A DNA stretch of 64,000 nucleotides, from the NCBI RefSeq assembly GCF_014356525.2, contig NC_052510.1:15672778-15736777 (forward strand), read 5' to 3'. Below the pieces are notes generated by a model that ran no database searches, had not been told where the DNA came from, and saw only the letters and a program-made list of their open reading frames with translations. Both the position numbers and the translations under genes were made by a program. Shown here one piece after another: positions 10,891 through 20,400 of the stretch. Origin of the DNA: Nilaparvata lugens. Lineage: Eukaryota > Arthropoda > Insecta > Hemiptera > Delphacidae. Numbering within the stretch: position 1 is the first letter of the stretch; every line of letters begins with the position of its first letter.

Positions 10891-11010
10891 ACAGTGTTCC
10901 GATCCGACTCATGTCCGATATTTCTGTTTGGTGAAGACAGGTCACATGAAGGACTTGTGTGACATCCTAGACTAGACCGTTGTTATCCGTAGTCAGATTG
11001 GTACTCTACT
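10891..11010. mobile_element. MITE-like element, family 2, copy 2
   Basis: It begins CAGTGTTCCGATCCGACTCA and includes TGTCCGATATTTCTGTTTGG and AGGTCACATGAAGGACTTGT, in the same order as the other two copies. The start CAGTGTTCCGATCC is the inverse of the end of copy 3 (GGATCGGAACACTG), so these are the family's terminal inverted repeats. Confidence 0.6.
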
Positions 11011-11153
11011 TGACGAGCAGTGTCTTCTAGGATTAATTCGTAGGTTCTAATCATCTACAATAAATTCTATACTACTTGTCTATGCTTTATATTTCAAATC
11101 AGCTTGATATTTATAGCATTCGGATTTGTTATTATGTATAGTAAATTGTCGAA

Positions 11154-11285
11154 AGTTGAAATGATAGTAATTTCAATAATAAATATGACATATTTCTGGA
11201 AATGTGAAGCAGGGTTTCAGATCTACTTCTCATATGGTACAGGTAGAGCATCCTCATATATTGAAAGATTTTCTCTAAACTATTT
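11154..11285 (+). repeat. Left copy of a ~135-bp duplication bracketing a LINE
   Basis: It runs from GTTGAAATGATAGTAATTTC through CTCATATGGTACAGGTAGAG to GAAAGATTTTCTCTAAACTA. It matches 14008-14143 at roughly 88% by eye. It ends where the retrotransposon 3' region starts. Confidence 0.8.
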
Positions 11286-11487
11286 TATTATTTTTATTTC
11301 TATTGAAACTAGTCAATGGGACTAACCATTAATTTTTTTCTCTTATTTCTTATCCTAAATTAATTTTTATTGCTAAAGTCTTCCAGTGAAGCCTACAGTT
11401 CCAATCTATAATTTCACTACTTTCTTTCACTACACTTCCATTCAATATACTTTTTTCACTTCACTAGCACTACACCAACTCGAAGGG

Positions 11488-11762
11488 CTATGTTCTCTTC
11501 AACCTCCTTGGGAGTTCAGTGTTTTCTAATAGTTGGATGACTTCGGTGTTGTCGTGTTGATGGAGACGTGACTCATGATGGGCTGCCAATCGTCTTATCT
11601 CACTGGTCACATAGGGGATGTGCAGATCTCGGTTCAAATCACTGTTCCTTATGTACCAGGGCGCATTCACCATGTTAAGCAGTACTTTGTTTTGGAATGT
11701 TTGAATCTGATTGATGTTAGAAGTTCTAGAGCAGTCCCAAAGCTGAATTCCATACTAGTCCA
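11488..11762 (-). pseudogene. C-terminal piece of jockey-like reverse transcriptase ORF
   Basis: Reading down from 11762, the block YGIQLWDCSRTSNINQIQTF, then NKVLLNMVNAPWYIRNSDL and HIPYVTSEIRRLA, then LLENTELPRRLKRT, ends in a stop at 11488. This is the conserved C-terminal region after the reverse transcriptase of jockey-clade LINEs. The expected Trp-Thr just before YGIQLW is present but shifted by a small indel at the insertion boundary, so the frame is broken. It continues the same ORF as 13543-14010. Confidence 0.8.
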
Positions 11763-11879
11763 GTCAATTTTTATTTATTTTATTTATTTATTCCTTGAAA
11801 AAGCATTACAATAATTCACAATTTAGAAATATAACAACAAAATGAATCAATAGGAAATACAAATGAACATAAGGAACTA

Positions 11880-11912
11880 CTTCCCCAAAGAGCAAGCTCG
11901 AGCTTGGGGAAG
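11880..11912 (-). other. 3'-UTR hairpin of the nested LINE
   Basis: CTTCCCCAA and TTGGGGAAG pair around AGAGCAAGCTCGAGC, itself partly self-complementary. It lies between the ORF stop and the (AAAT)n tail, where several LINE clades carry a stem-loop recognised by their reverse transcriptase. The role here is inferred. Confidence 0.6.
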
Positions 11913-12173
11913 GAGCAGCCGTACTTTGACTACTTACTTATTATTAATTAACCTTATAGTATATACATTAACAACTAAAATCAAATCCTTTCAATAAACA
12001 AGATAAATCAGTGATGCTATAATAGATCAATATATTTACATACAATATGTGTTAGATGCAACAAAATTTGTAAATTATAATAAATTATAATAATGACCTG
12101 ATATTGCCTAGCCTAGTGTATAACATGATATAAGATGTGGTACAAAATGAAATCTATTCAATTGGAATAATTA

Positions 12174-12698
12174 CTATACTAATGTAATCCAGAAATTCTC
12201 GGCACTATCCCAGCCATGAGAGCTAACCAGATACTTTTTCAAATGTAGTCCAAAGTTTTTTTGGGCGAGTAAACCTCTCAAATTACTTGGAAGAATATTA
12301 AAAAATAATGGAGATAAATATATGAAGCTACGCTGACCAGCAGTAGTCAATAATCTAGGAACAGTAACCAGACCTGACTCCTCCCGTCTTGTAATAGCAC
12401 AATCCGTTCTATTAATGAAATGAAAAAGTGATAGCTTCTTATAATATAATATGATGTGTTTCAGGTATATCTGTCTAATCGGTAGAACTGAAAATTCCAA
12501 AAAAGCCAATCTTGTTGAATACATTCTATTCTTTTTCAGAATAATTTTTAATATTAAATTTTGTATTGTTTCTACTGGTTTTAGAACATTTGTATATGCA
12601 CCACCCCAACCCACAATACCATATTGGAGCAATGACTGTGCCAGTGCATAATACACTATCTTCATGACTTTCATAGGCAAAACAGAACGTAATTTCAC
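12174..12698 (-). pseudogene. C-terminal reverse-transcriptase fragment of the nested LINE
   Basis: About 174 residues are open without interruption. Recognisable parts are LRSVLPMKVMKIVYYALAQS, LLQYGIVGWGGAY, and a Lys/Leu-rich helical stretch LEFSVLPIRQIYLKHIILYY. This is the thumb/C-terminal extension that follows the reverse transcriptase in many animal non-LTR elements (the YGI-x-x-WGG box is diagnostic). The palm domain with its catalytic Asp pair is absent because of 5' truncation, so it cannot be active. Frame integrity over 500 bp suggests a younger insertion than the surrounding jockey-like element. Confidence 0.8.
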
Positions 12699-12832
12699 AA
12701 ATAAATAAATAAGACATAAAAAAGGGGGTGTGCTTGCAATTTATATAGTAGTTCTGACTTCTTAATATATTATTTGGGTACATAAGAGAAGTCCAGAACC
12801 AATTTCTTCATGCAAAATTTCCTTGTGCTAGA

Positions 12833-13540
12833 TACAGGGTGGCCCAAAAACCTCGTATTTTCAGCAAATTTTCCAGTTTTCAGCTATTTCTGCCAAATCT
12901 TGTTATCGGACAGAAAAATTTGCTCTCGCCTTTTTTTTAGACTATAAAATTCTAAATAAAATGAGATCCTTCGGAACTCTCTATCTCTAATGAGTACTGA
13001 GTTATGATTTTTCAAAAATGAGTGAAATTTGAAGGAAAAATCAATTTTGATGAATTTCAGTTTTTGATCAACAATATCTTCCGATTGTTAACATTTAGAT
13101 GTATGATTCAAAATCCCTCTGGGCGTATTTTTGTGTTCTACAATCTGAGATCAGGGAGAGCGCTCTATCTCAAATAGATTTCCAGGTACACCTGACAACA
13201 ATGCTCCTTATATTGTGAAAAACACCTAATTTTCAGCTTCAACCATCATCAACAACTACTTGTCCTCACATTGATATTTCGCACAATGACATAAGGTCAT
13301 GAGATCATGTTCTATGAGAATCACCCGTTAGATGCACTTCATTCCAGTATTTCCTAGTGGAGAAGCGCGCTTAAGGACACCTCAAGGATCAAAATTTCAA
13401 ACACATATAACTTTTGACACAATCCTCAGATTTCATCGTACTACACTTCATTCTTCTCGGCTCGTCAAGGCGGTCCAAAATCATGCATCATAAGTCAAAT
13501 TCGGTCGAAAAATGAAAAATTTAGTGTTGAGTGTACGTCA
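12833..13540. mobile_element. Unclassified insertion beside the nested LINE
   Basis: It starts ATACAGGGTGGCCCAAAAAC and runs to the point where the jockey-like ORF resumes. The start resembles the CAGGGTG-type ends of several insect DNA elements. No ORF is recognised. GTCAA occurs at both outer junctions of the combined insertion (about 11763 and 13527) and may be a short target-site duplication. Confidence 0.45.
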
Positions 13541-13542
13541 AG

Positions 13543-14010
13543 GTTTTAGAATTTGTTTGTGAATCAATAATTTGTTGTCCAATGAGAGTTGTGATTGACA
13601 TCCCAACAGCCAATAGATTTTACTGTATTTGAGTCCTAGCTCGCTCCTTTTCATCTTGATAAGCTCTTTCCATTTCAACTTGGCGTCAAGAGTCATTCCA
13701 AGGTATTTTGCTGTGTTTCTGTGTGGTACTACATTCCCATTCAGATTTATTCGAGTCGGATCATTGATATTTTTGTTTGTGAAGTTGATATGAATGGACT
13801 TCATCTCATTCAATCGAATTCTCCATTTTTTGGTCCAGTCACTAAATCTGTTGCTAGCATTCTGTAGTTTTGTGGCTGCTTCTTGTACTGTTTCCTCTTC
13901 TGCCAGTATTGCAGTATCATCAGCAAAAGTAGCAATTGTCACTGCATCCAATTCAGGAAGATAGCTTGTGTACAGCACATAAAGAACTGGTCCAAGAACA
14001 CTACCTTGTG
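13543..14010 (-). pseudogene. Reverse transcriptase fragment of the jockey-like LINE
   Basis: From 14010 downward the minus strand reads PQGSVLGPVLY, then ATFADDTAILAEEETVQEAA (the F-A-D-D catalytic box with its two metal-binding Asp residues), then a Trp-rich stretch LNEMKSIHINFTNK, AKYLGMTLDAKLKWKELI, and finally LLIHKQILKP. This order (PQGS, FADD, LGMTLD, then the C-terminal extension) is that of jockey-type reverse transcriptases. The N-terminal fingers and the endonuclease are missing, and the ORF is cut at 13543, so it is dead. Confidence 0.85.
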
Positions 14011-14143
14011 GAAGTTGAAATTACTAGTTTCAATAATATATTACATTTTTCTGGGAATGTGAAGCAGACTTTCAGATCTATTTCTCATATGGTAGAGGTA
14101 CAGCATCCTCATAATTATGTTGAAAGATTTTCTCTAAGCTAAT
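14008..14143 (+). repeat. Right copy of the ~135-bp duplication bracketing the LINE
   Basis: It begins GTTGAAATTACTAGTTTCAA directly at the truncated 5' end of the LINE and ends GAAAGATTTTCTCTAAGCTA, matching 11154-11285. Confidence 0.8.
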
Positions 14144-14339
14144 GACAGTCATTAACGGTGTATTCACTACTTGACAATCCCTGTACTTCCAAAAGTAGCA
14201 ATAAATTTCATAATTTTCTCTATAATTCTTCACATCCATTATTTTCCATATTAAGCAGTTTTCATACGTTAATATCATAAATAGCAATCCATTGTTAGTA
14301 TCATAGATATAGTTAACTACTATATAAACATTTCACACT

Positions 14340-14990
14340 TAGCACACTCCCAGTAATCGCCAGAACAATATGGCTCGCTTTTCATCAATCATTTATCCGC
14401 CAGACGATTCACATCGCTTATCACAACGGCATTGGGCGTCACTTTCATCTCCCCGGCTCCCGCCATTCTTCTCACCAATTAGCGTGAAATTACAAATTTT
14501 CGGTCGCATTAAGCAACATAATTCGACAATGGACAGCGATCACATTCGTCGATTACATTGAGAGAGTTACTCGCTGATAACCAACCATCCAATCACCGCC
14601 ACGCTTACATGCATGCACAAATAATTATCACCTTTTCGCTATCACATACCCGAGTCATTCCCATCAAGGACACACTACACGAGAACATAATAATCCATCA
14701 TGTCCCACAGCTCATATGCATAAATTCAGATGGATTATTATAATTATTGCAAATCGAATGAACAGTAGCCAGCGTGTGTAAACTGAAAATACGATCATAC
14801 TGATAACAAATTGCGCCTACTGACAATAGACGAATTGCGCAACTCTCTGTGAGTGCCCGAGAGGATAGCAGCAATTTTCACACGGGCGCAGCGCAGCGGC
14901 TAAGCTCAACGTTTTAGTTAATAAAAATCACACTAACGTACACGTGAATTCTCGCACGCACATACTCATACATATACGTCTAAGCCAAGT
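14340..14990. promoter_or_regulatory. Non-repetitive, possibly conserved regulatory patch
   Basis: Base composition departs from the AT-rich flanks. I see no repeat family, but there are many ATTA/TAAT, CGCTTATCACA and TTGCGCAA-like words (for example ATTAGCGTGAAATTACAAAT). A 63-codon plus-strand frame starts at 14370, unrecognised. Enhancer status is inference; no orthologous sequence is available here. Confidence 0.3.
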
Positions 14991-15391
14991 TAGTTTTTCT
15001 CATATCCTGCATCCTGTTATTCTCTTACGGTAGCAGACAGAATGATAAAGCACACATGACAAAGTGAATATAATATCCTTGACCGAAAGACTACGGTTCC
15101 CTTTCTAACTTGTTTATCATTTTTTGTTCACCAAGTACTTATGTACTAGTTAATTAGAACTTGGGTGTTTAGGGGTTTGTTGAACTTGGATGTTGAATGT
15201 TGATTTCAACATCTAAAGTAAATCAGAGCAGAATATAATGTTCGTTAGAAATATCACGTCATGACAATGTAAGATTGAGTATCACATTCGAAAACTAATG
15301 ATAAATTCAATTTATTTAGCACCATAACTATACATTCTATACTCTCTGGCACCAAACTATGGTGACCATAGCCGGAGCTAATTATTATCAT

Positions 15392-15958
15392 TAGTAGTTC
15401 TGTGAACAGTAGACCACGCGCTCAGTAAGTTACATTGACCTGTTGTTATGTTTTCTCAAAAATTAATTAATAATTTATACATTTAAAATGTCTAGATAAA
15501 ATCCTAAATAAACTTAGAGCTTTCTGTCCTATCTTACCGTGACGTGTCGTCCCGGAATGTGGGTGTGAGCGTTGTTATCAGGTCTGGCTGCAACTGTCTA
15601 CAACGTTGATGGAAAGATACATTTTCAAGATGTTCGATGTTTTTGAACGGGCAGTATTATAGTCCACTAGACAGCTGATTTATGATGAATAATTCTAAAG
15701 TCTGATTTTTACGGTAATATTGGCGTTCAAAGGAGACCCCTTTTCCTTTTGTATTATCCTTAAAATGCAAAATTTCAAAAAACCGTATGTATACGTCGAA
15801 GCGAAATTCAAAAAGGAACATACCTGTCAAATTTCATGAAAATCTATTGCTGCGTTTCGCTGTAAATGCGAAAATACATAAATATAAACATATAGACATA
15901 AAGAGAAATGCAAAACCGTCGACTTGAATCTTAGACCTCACTTCGCTCGGTCAATTAT
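15392..15958 (+). repeat. Dispersed repeat family 3, copy 1, with 7-bp flanking duplication
   Basis: It starts TAGTAGTTCTGTGAACAGTA and ends TTAGACCTCACTTCGCTCGG then TCAATTAT; the same start and end occur at 18135-18670. TTATCAT flanks both sides (15385-15391 and 15959-15965), a plausible target-site duplication. A splice-bounded 50-nt segment lies inside at 15538-15587. Confidence 0.75.
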
Positions 15959-16457
15959 TTATCATAGACAGAGCTAATTCAAGGTGTAAACTAAAGGTGA
16001 GTTGAATATTTCTAGCACAAAAGCCAATACAACTCAGTACTGAATAAAATATAATGTGGCGGCTATATTTACAAAAAAAGAGCCACCTAATGGTGGATTC
16101 CCACCAAAACGTTGTAAAATGAATATTAATTGTTAAATGAGTTTGTTTATCTATCCTCATTTGAAATGTCCTTTAAATGAGAATATTTACTATTCTAGTG
16201 ATAATAATGTGTAATATTTCTTCCATATTTGAAACATCTAAATTTAAAAATCTCATTTGAGAAAATATTTTTGGACTGAAAATGTTGTGAAGTGAAGAAC
16301 TACAAGACTTAACCTAATTCGGACTATGTGTAATCTTATCTGAATTCGGAAGAGGAATAGCACAAGGTTACGTTATTCTTCCTCCCCCTAACCTTTTCAT
16401 GATGCACTTATTGTGAGAATAAATAATAAAAAACAATAAATTCAACAAAAGCTAGTA

Positions 16458-16487
16458 AAAGGGTAGTGACATAAACCACTACCCTTT
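16458..16487. repeat. Short perfect hairpin
   Basis: AAAGGGTAGTG and CACTACCCTTT pair around an 8-base loop. Confidence 0.8.
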
Positions 16488-16619
16488 AGTGACACTGTTG
16501 AGTGTGACGCACAAAAGTACTTTGCCAATATAAACTACTGTAAGTACTGTTTACAATAATTATAAACTCTTATATGTCTCATCGTTTGAAAATCCAAAAT
16601 ATTCACACTCAACAACGAG

Positions 16620-17040
16620 ATTTCTATATCGTTATCCAATAGAAGAAGGGTGAATTATTACAATGAAAACACGGTTCACGACAAAATTTGAATAATTACT
16701 CGCCTAGCATTTAACGCGGCGAAAATTGATTTATAGTTGAATACCGAAATCAACCTTTGCGGTGAGCGCTGTGCTAAGTAAGGTTGCATCACACCTACAG
16801 CCGACTTCACCTTTACCCAAACGCCCTTAACTGTGTTCTCATAAGTTACGTCGCACTCAAAATGACGTTATTCGTCAAAAATTGAAACAACAAGATACGT
16901 CAATAACCACCAACAATGGCTGGGACATTGTTCAGTTGAGTGAAACAGTAATATTGAGTTGCTCTCTTTGATTGGTGTGAAGACCGTTGCTTATTATGTA
17001 AGCACATGCATGTCAATCTGTCATAGGGAGTTCCAGCCTT
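16620..17040. promoter_or_regulatory. Non-repetitive, possibly conserved regulatory patch
   Basis: It contains CCTTTGCGGT (a RUNX-type TGCGGT core), AAATGACGTTATTCGTCAAA (CRE-like halves) and TAACGCGGCGAAAATTGATT, with a GC level above the flanks and no coding frame. This is inference from motif content only. Confidence 0.3.
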
Positions 17041-17765
17041 AAAAATTGATAGAACGCGTATAATAACCTAACGATTATGACTCAAGATGGACTTGAGTCA
17101 TTATTGCATAAGAGTCCAACTTCAAATGCTTGCAACATTTGTCAGTGATAGGTGTGCTATGATACGATTGAAATATTTCTTTCTCCAACAGACGACCTGG
17201 GATTTCTAGGTTTCATAAGGAATAGAAATATTCTCATATCGAACTCTGGAATTTGTAGCACACGGTCGTTTTGGAATAGTAAATTACTTACTGTTCCTTA
17301 TTGAGTGTTTGAACTATTAGGTATGGTGGGTTGCTTGAATCATGAGAATAAGCAAGAATAAGAGAGAGATTACACTTCTCTGAACTAAAATGAAGTTAAA
17401 TGAAAAATATGGAGAGCCACTGTAGAATTTAAACTATTATTGAAGTGAATTAAGTGTATTCTATGAGAGGGTTGGACTGATATTAAGTACCGATAGGCTA
17501 CTGTTATTGAAGGAAAGATTTATTTGCAATGTCAATTTCGATGTAATTAATTTTTTCCGATCCATGACATTATTAATTCTTCCAAATTTCGTTGGTGAAT
17601 TATCAATTTAGAATACTTGAGCTCCATTTGGTACCTCATCAGTTATCGAGGAATACAAACTCTACTAATACTGTCGAACACATTCTTCACTTCATAAGAT
17701 AAGATACTTGAAGATAAGATAAGATAAGATGAGATATGAATAGAGTTAATTATTTTTATACTTAC
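17041..17765. other. Intron, with a GATAA microsatellite
   Basis: Bases 17713-17733 hold GATAAGATAAGATAAGAT-type repeats (potential GATA-factor sites) 30 bases downstream of exon C's donor on the minus strand. Nothing else is recognised. Confidence 0.55.
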
Positions 17766-17803
17766 TCGGTGGTGTCGTGCCAAGGTACACATCTGAAAAA
17801 GGC
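17766..17803 (-). CDS. Microexon C (38 nt) of the minus-strand gene
   Basis: On the minus strand TTTTTTATTGCAG|GCC at 17803 and CACCGA|GTAAGTATA at 17766 are both near-consensus splice sites around a 38-nt segment. All three frames are open. Only one frame joins both neighbours: exon B leaves one G, which with the first two bases makes Gly, followed by LFQMCTLARHHR, and exon D then starts on a codon boundary. The alternative frame PFSDVYLGTTPP looks equally protein-like but would need additional exons on either side. Confidence is lower than for B and D because the exon is short and similar splice-bounded decoys exist in the window. Confidence 0.55.
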
Positions 17804-18134
17804 CTGCAATAAAAAAATAGAGAAATTAGTAAAAATGAAAACAACGGGAAATTGAGAGATAAGAGAATACAGATGAGAGTATATTAAGAGAGACGAAAAA
17901 ATGATATACAATAATACTGTATGTCAAAAAAGCACATACCGTACTGTTTCATAACAAGACAATAAAATGTGACATTCAAACCCAAATTTATGTACTTGTC
18001 TTTTAGCTTGGGGGTTCAACCTCAAGATCTATTGGGGAGAAAGATAATCAATTGTAAAGGTAATCAATAATAATTTTAAGGAATTACCCCCCAAAGATTA
18101 AGCATATTTTCTACAAATATAGATCTTTTCATAC

Positions 18135-18670
18135 TAGTAGTTCTGTGAACAGTAGACCTCACGCAGTATTCTCATCCACAAGTACCTGATTGAAACTATA
18201 GACCTTATGGAAATACAGCAATAGACTGGATTCTCCAGACATCTGTTCGCTCGGTCAAATATTGCATAAAAATTGCATTCAATGAGGCATGCAATGAAGC
18301 ATGCAATTTATAGTCTACACAGCTGCTGATTTTTTACCAAGTTACATTGAGATGCATGCGTCATGGCATGCGATTTATAATCCACTCTACAGCTGATTTA
18401 TGATTAATAGTTCTATAGTCTAATTTTTACTCTAATATTGGCGTATGAAGGAGGCTCCTTTTTCCTTTCATATTATCCTTGAAATGCGAAATTTCCAAAA
18501 ACCTTGTATATACGTCGACGAGCAATTTAAAATGGAACATACCTGTCAAATTTCATGATAATCTATTACCGCGTTTCGCCGTAAATGCGCAACACATAAA
18601 CATTTAAACATTAAGAGAAATGCCAAACCATCGACTTGAATCTTAGACCTCACTTCGCTCGGTCAATTAT
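18135..18670 (+). repeat. Dispersed repeat family 3, copy 2
   Basis: It has the same ends as copy 1 (TAGTAGTTCTGTGAACAGTA to CACTTCGCTCGGTCAATTAT). The shared 3' half includes CATACCTGTCAAATTTCATG. Its 5' half differs from copy 1 and carries a GCATGCAATGAAGCATGCAA mini-repeat. With copy 1 it flanks exon C at a distance of 0.3-1.8 kb. Confidence 0.75.
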
Positions 18671-19869
18671 TCTTGTTTGATTTTCACTTTGGGAGTTAAT
18701 CTACCATCAGGTTTTATTTTACACCTATCCTCAATATTAATAATGTTTGTTTTCAACAAATACTGAACCTTATTCATATTTCTTCATCAAAATGCTGTTA
18801 CGGTACCAAACACAATAAATTATATTCACACTCTCACTAAAACAAAATGGACATACTTGAAAAGTGCGACTCAATGAAGGGATTTATTGCATGTTTAAAT
18901 CTCCTTGATACCGGAAATGCAATTACAAATTCATTTTTATTTTACTAGAGTTGAGTTGTCCACTATTTATAATAATTTATAGTAAAGTTCATAAGGAAGA
19001 TACTATTGACATTCGCCCTAGCTTACTCGTTAAATTACAGAATAATAGTTAAGCTTCCTGCAAGAATATTGCCCTTTTGAAAATTGAATTAACATTCAGG
19101 CATGCAAATGCCATGGAGGTCGTAAACAAAATTATTATTAGTTTCCAGCCAATAACTATTGTAACAATATATTACCCGTATTACATAGTCTACAGAAGCG
19201 CATCTTCCTGAAAGCAAAACCATTATAATGTTGGAGGATGATTTACGCCTAGGAAGGTATCATAGAAGTCATCACATGCCTGCCTACTGGATTTGCGCAT
19301 AAATATCACAAGAGAAAGTATTATGCAATAACCAATTCTTATCAGCGAGTTTTGACAAATTTTGTGATTCCAAAGTTGATAACAAGGAACCGCTTGACCT
19401 TTTAAAAATCGAAGAAAGTGTGTTTTCAGAGTATCAGGTAAAAACCACGTAAGAAAAAGTTGAATTTGAATGTTGATATTAATCATTTTCGGTCAACAGA
19501 AGGCTGTCTAAAATATTAAAGGATGCTGGTGAAATTTATGTTTTTATTATTATGTAATATCCAATATTTTATTTATTTCAAATAACAGATAACAGATTAA
19601 TTTTCTCATTTGATATAAAATGCCTATTCTGAAAATTTACAAACAACTTGACATTCGACTATATGTCGAGTTGTATGAGCTTGTCGAGTTGAATCTGAGC
19701 TATGTGTCAGTTGTTGAAAATTCTGTAGAATAGACAAAGATTGAAAGAATAAAAGATGAATAATATCAGTGAATTATAGAGAGATCATTTCTTTGTGAGT
19801 AACAATTTCTGAGATTTCAAATTTGGCTGATAGAAAAAGTAAGTCAGTCAAGAAATAAAATGGAGTGGC
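18671..19869. other. Unassigned intronic stretch
   Basis: AT-rich. A splice-bounded 31-nt decoy lies at 19027-19057 (minus) but has stops in all frames. No gene or repeat is recognised. Confidence 0.55.
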
Positions 19870-20400
19870 TAGCTACACTCTATCCACAGCTGCACGGAAC
19901 ACTTCTGCGGTGTTCATGGAAAACCAGACTCTCGAATATAAATTCTTCCTCTAACGACCTCTCTCCTACCCATTTCTCTCCCTTGCAATATGCACTGTAG
20001 GAGATCATAATCGGTGCAATATGTTAGGAAATCATATCGGTTTGGGTTTCTCATAATATGTCCTAAGTTCTGCAACTTCCTCGCTTTTATAATATTCAGC
20101 AGCCCTTCTTCTTTAGCCATTCTTCTAAGCATTCCAGTATTAGTGACACGATCCATTCATGAAACCCTCAAAATGCACCTATAAAGCCACATCTCATACA
20201 TTTCCAATCTTTTCGTTGCAGCTTCTGAGTGTCCATGACTCCACCCCATATAACTGTATGGGAAAAACATAGCAGCGCAACATTTTGCCATTTGTATTAA
20301 AACCCAGATTTCTACTTTTAAAGATTGAAGCCATCTTGATGAACATCCTTTCGATTCGGCATCTGATCTCTTGTGAATAGTCCCATTTATTTATTATTTT
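19870..20400 (-). pseudogene. C-terminal remnant of an RTE-like LINE reverse transcriptase
   Basis: Reading on the minus strand, about 20390-20180 gives EIRCRIERMFIKMASIFKSR, then KMLRCYVFPIQLYGVESWTL with stops after it. Bases 20156-19960 give DRVTNTGMLRRMAKEEGLLN, then IKARKLQNLGHIMRN and LLQCILQGREMGRR. A frame change near 19920 restores WFSMNTAEVFRAAVDRV and a stop. The order EIxCRI, RCYVxxxxLYGxExWTL, VTNxxxLRRM, LQNLGHIMRN, LLQxILQGR is that of the C-terminal part of RTE-type LINE polyproteins. At least two frameshifts and several stops make it dead. The 5' end is lost near 20400. Confidence 0.8.

Larger units (their letters stand above)
11766..12740 (-). mobile_element. Second non-LTR element nested in the first, 5'-truncated
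   Basis: On the minus strand it ends in an (AAAT)n tail (11766-11803 on the plus strand as TTTATTTATTTTATTTATTT). It has a 3' untranslated region with a hairpin at 11880-11912 and a coding segment at 12174-12698. The 5' side fades near 12740. It interrupts the jockey-like ORF between ILKP and YGIQLWD, so it or its neighbour inserted later. Confidence 0.7.
11300..14010 (-). mobile_element. 5'-truncated non-LTR retrotransposon (jockey-like), interrupted
   Basis: On the minus strand the element reads from within the reverse transcriptase (14010, PQGSVLGPVLY) through the FADDTA box to an ILKP segment at 13543. It resumes at 11762 with YGIQLWDCSRTSNINQIQTF and the C-terminal end at 11488, then a 3' untranslated region to about 11300. 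The gap 11764-13543 is filled by a second non-LTR element and another insertion. Truncation at exactly the edge of the right duplicate fits target-primed reverse transcription with loss of the 5' end. The order of blocks and the NAPWYIRNSDLNRDL motif are typical of jockey-clade proteins. Confidence 0.8.

Noticed and set aside
19027..19057. 31-nt minus-strand segment with ATTCTTGCAG acceptor and GA|GTAAGC donor
   Set aside because: Stops in all three frames.
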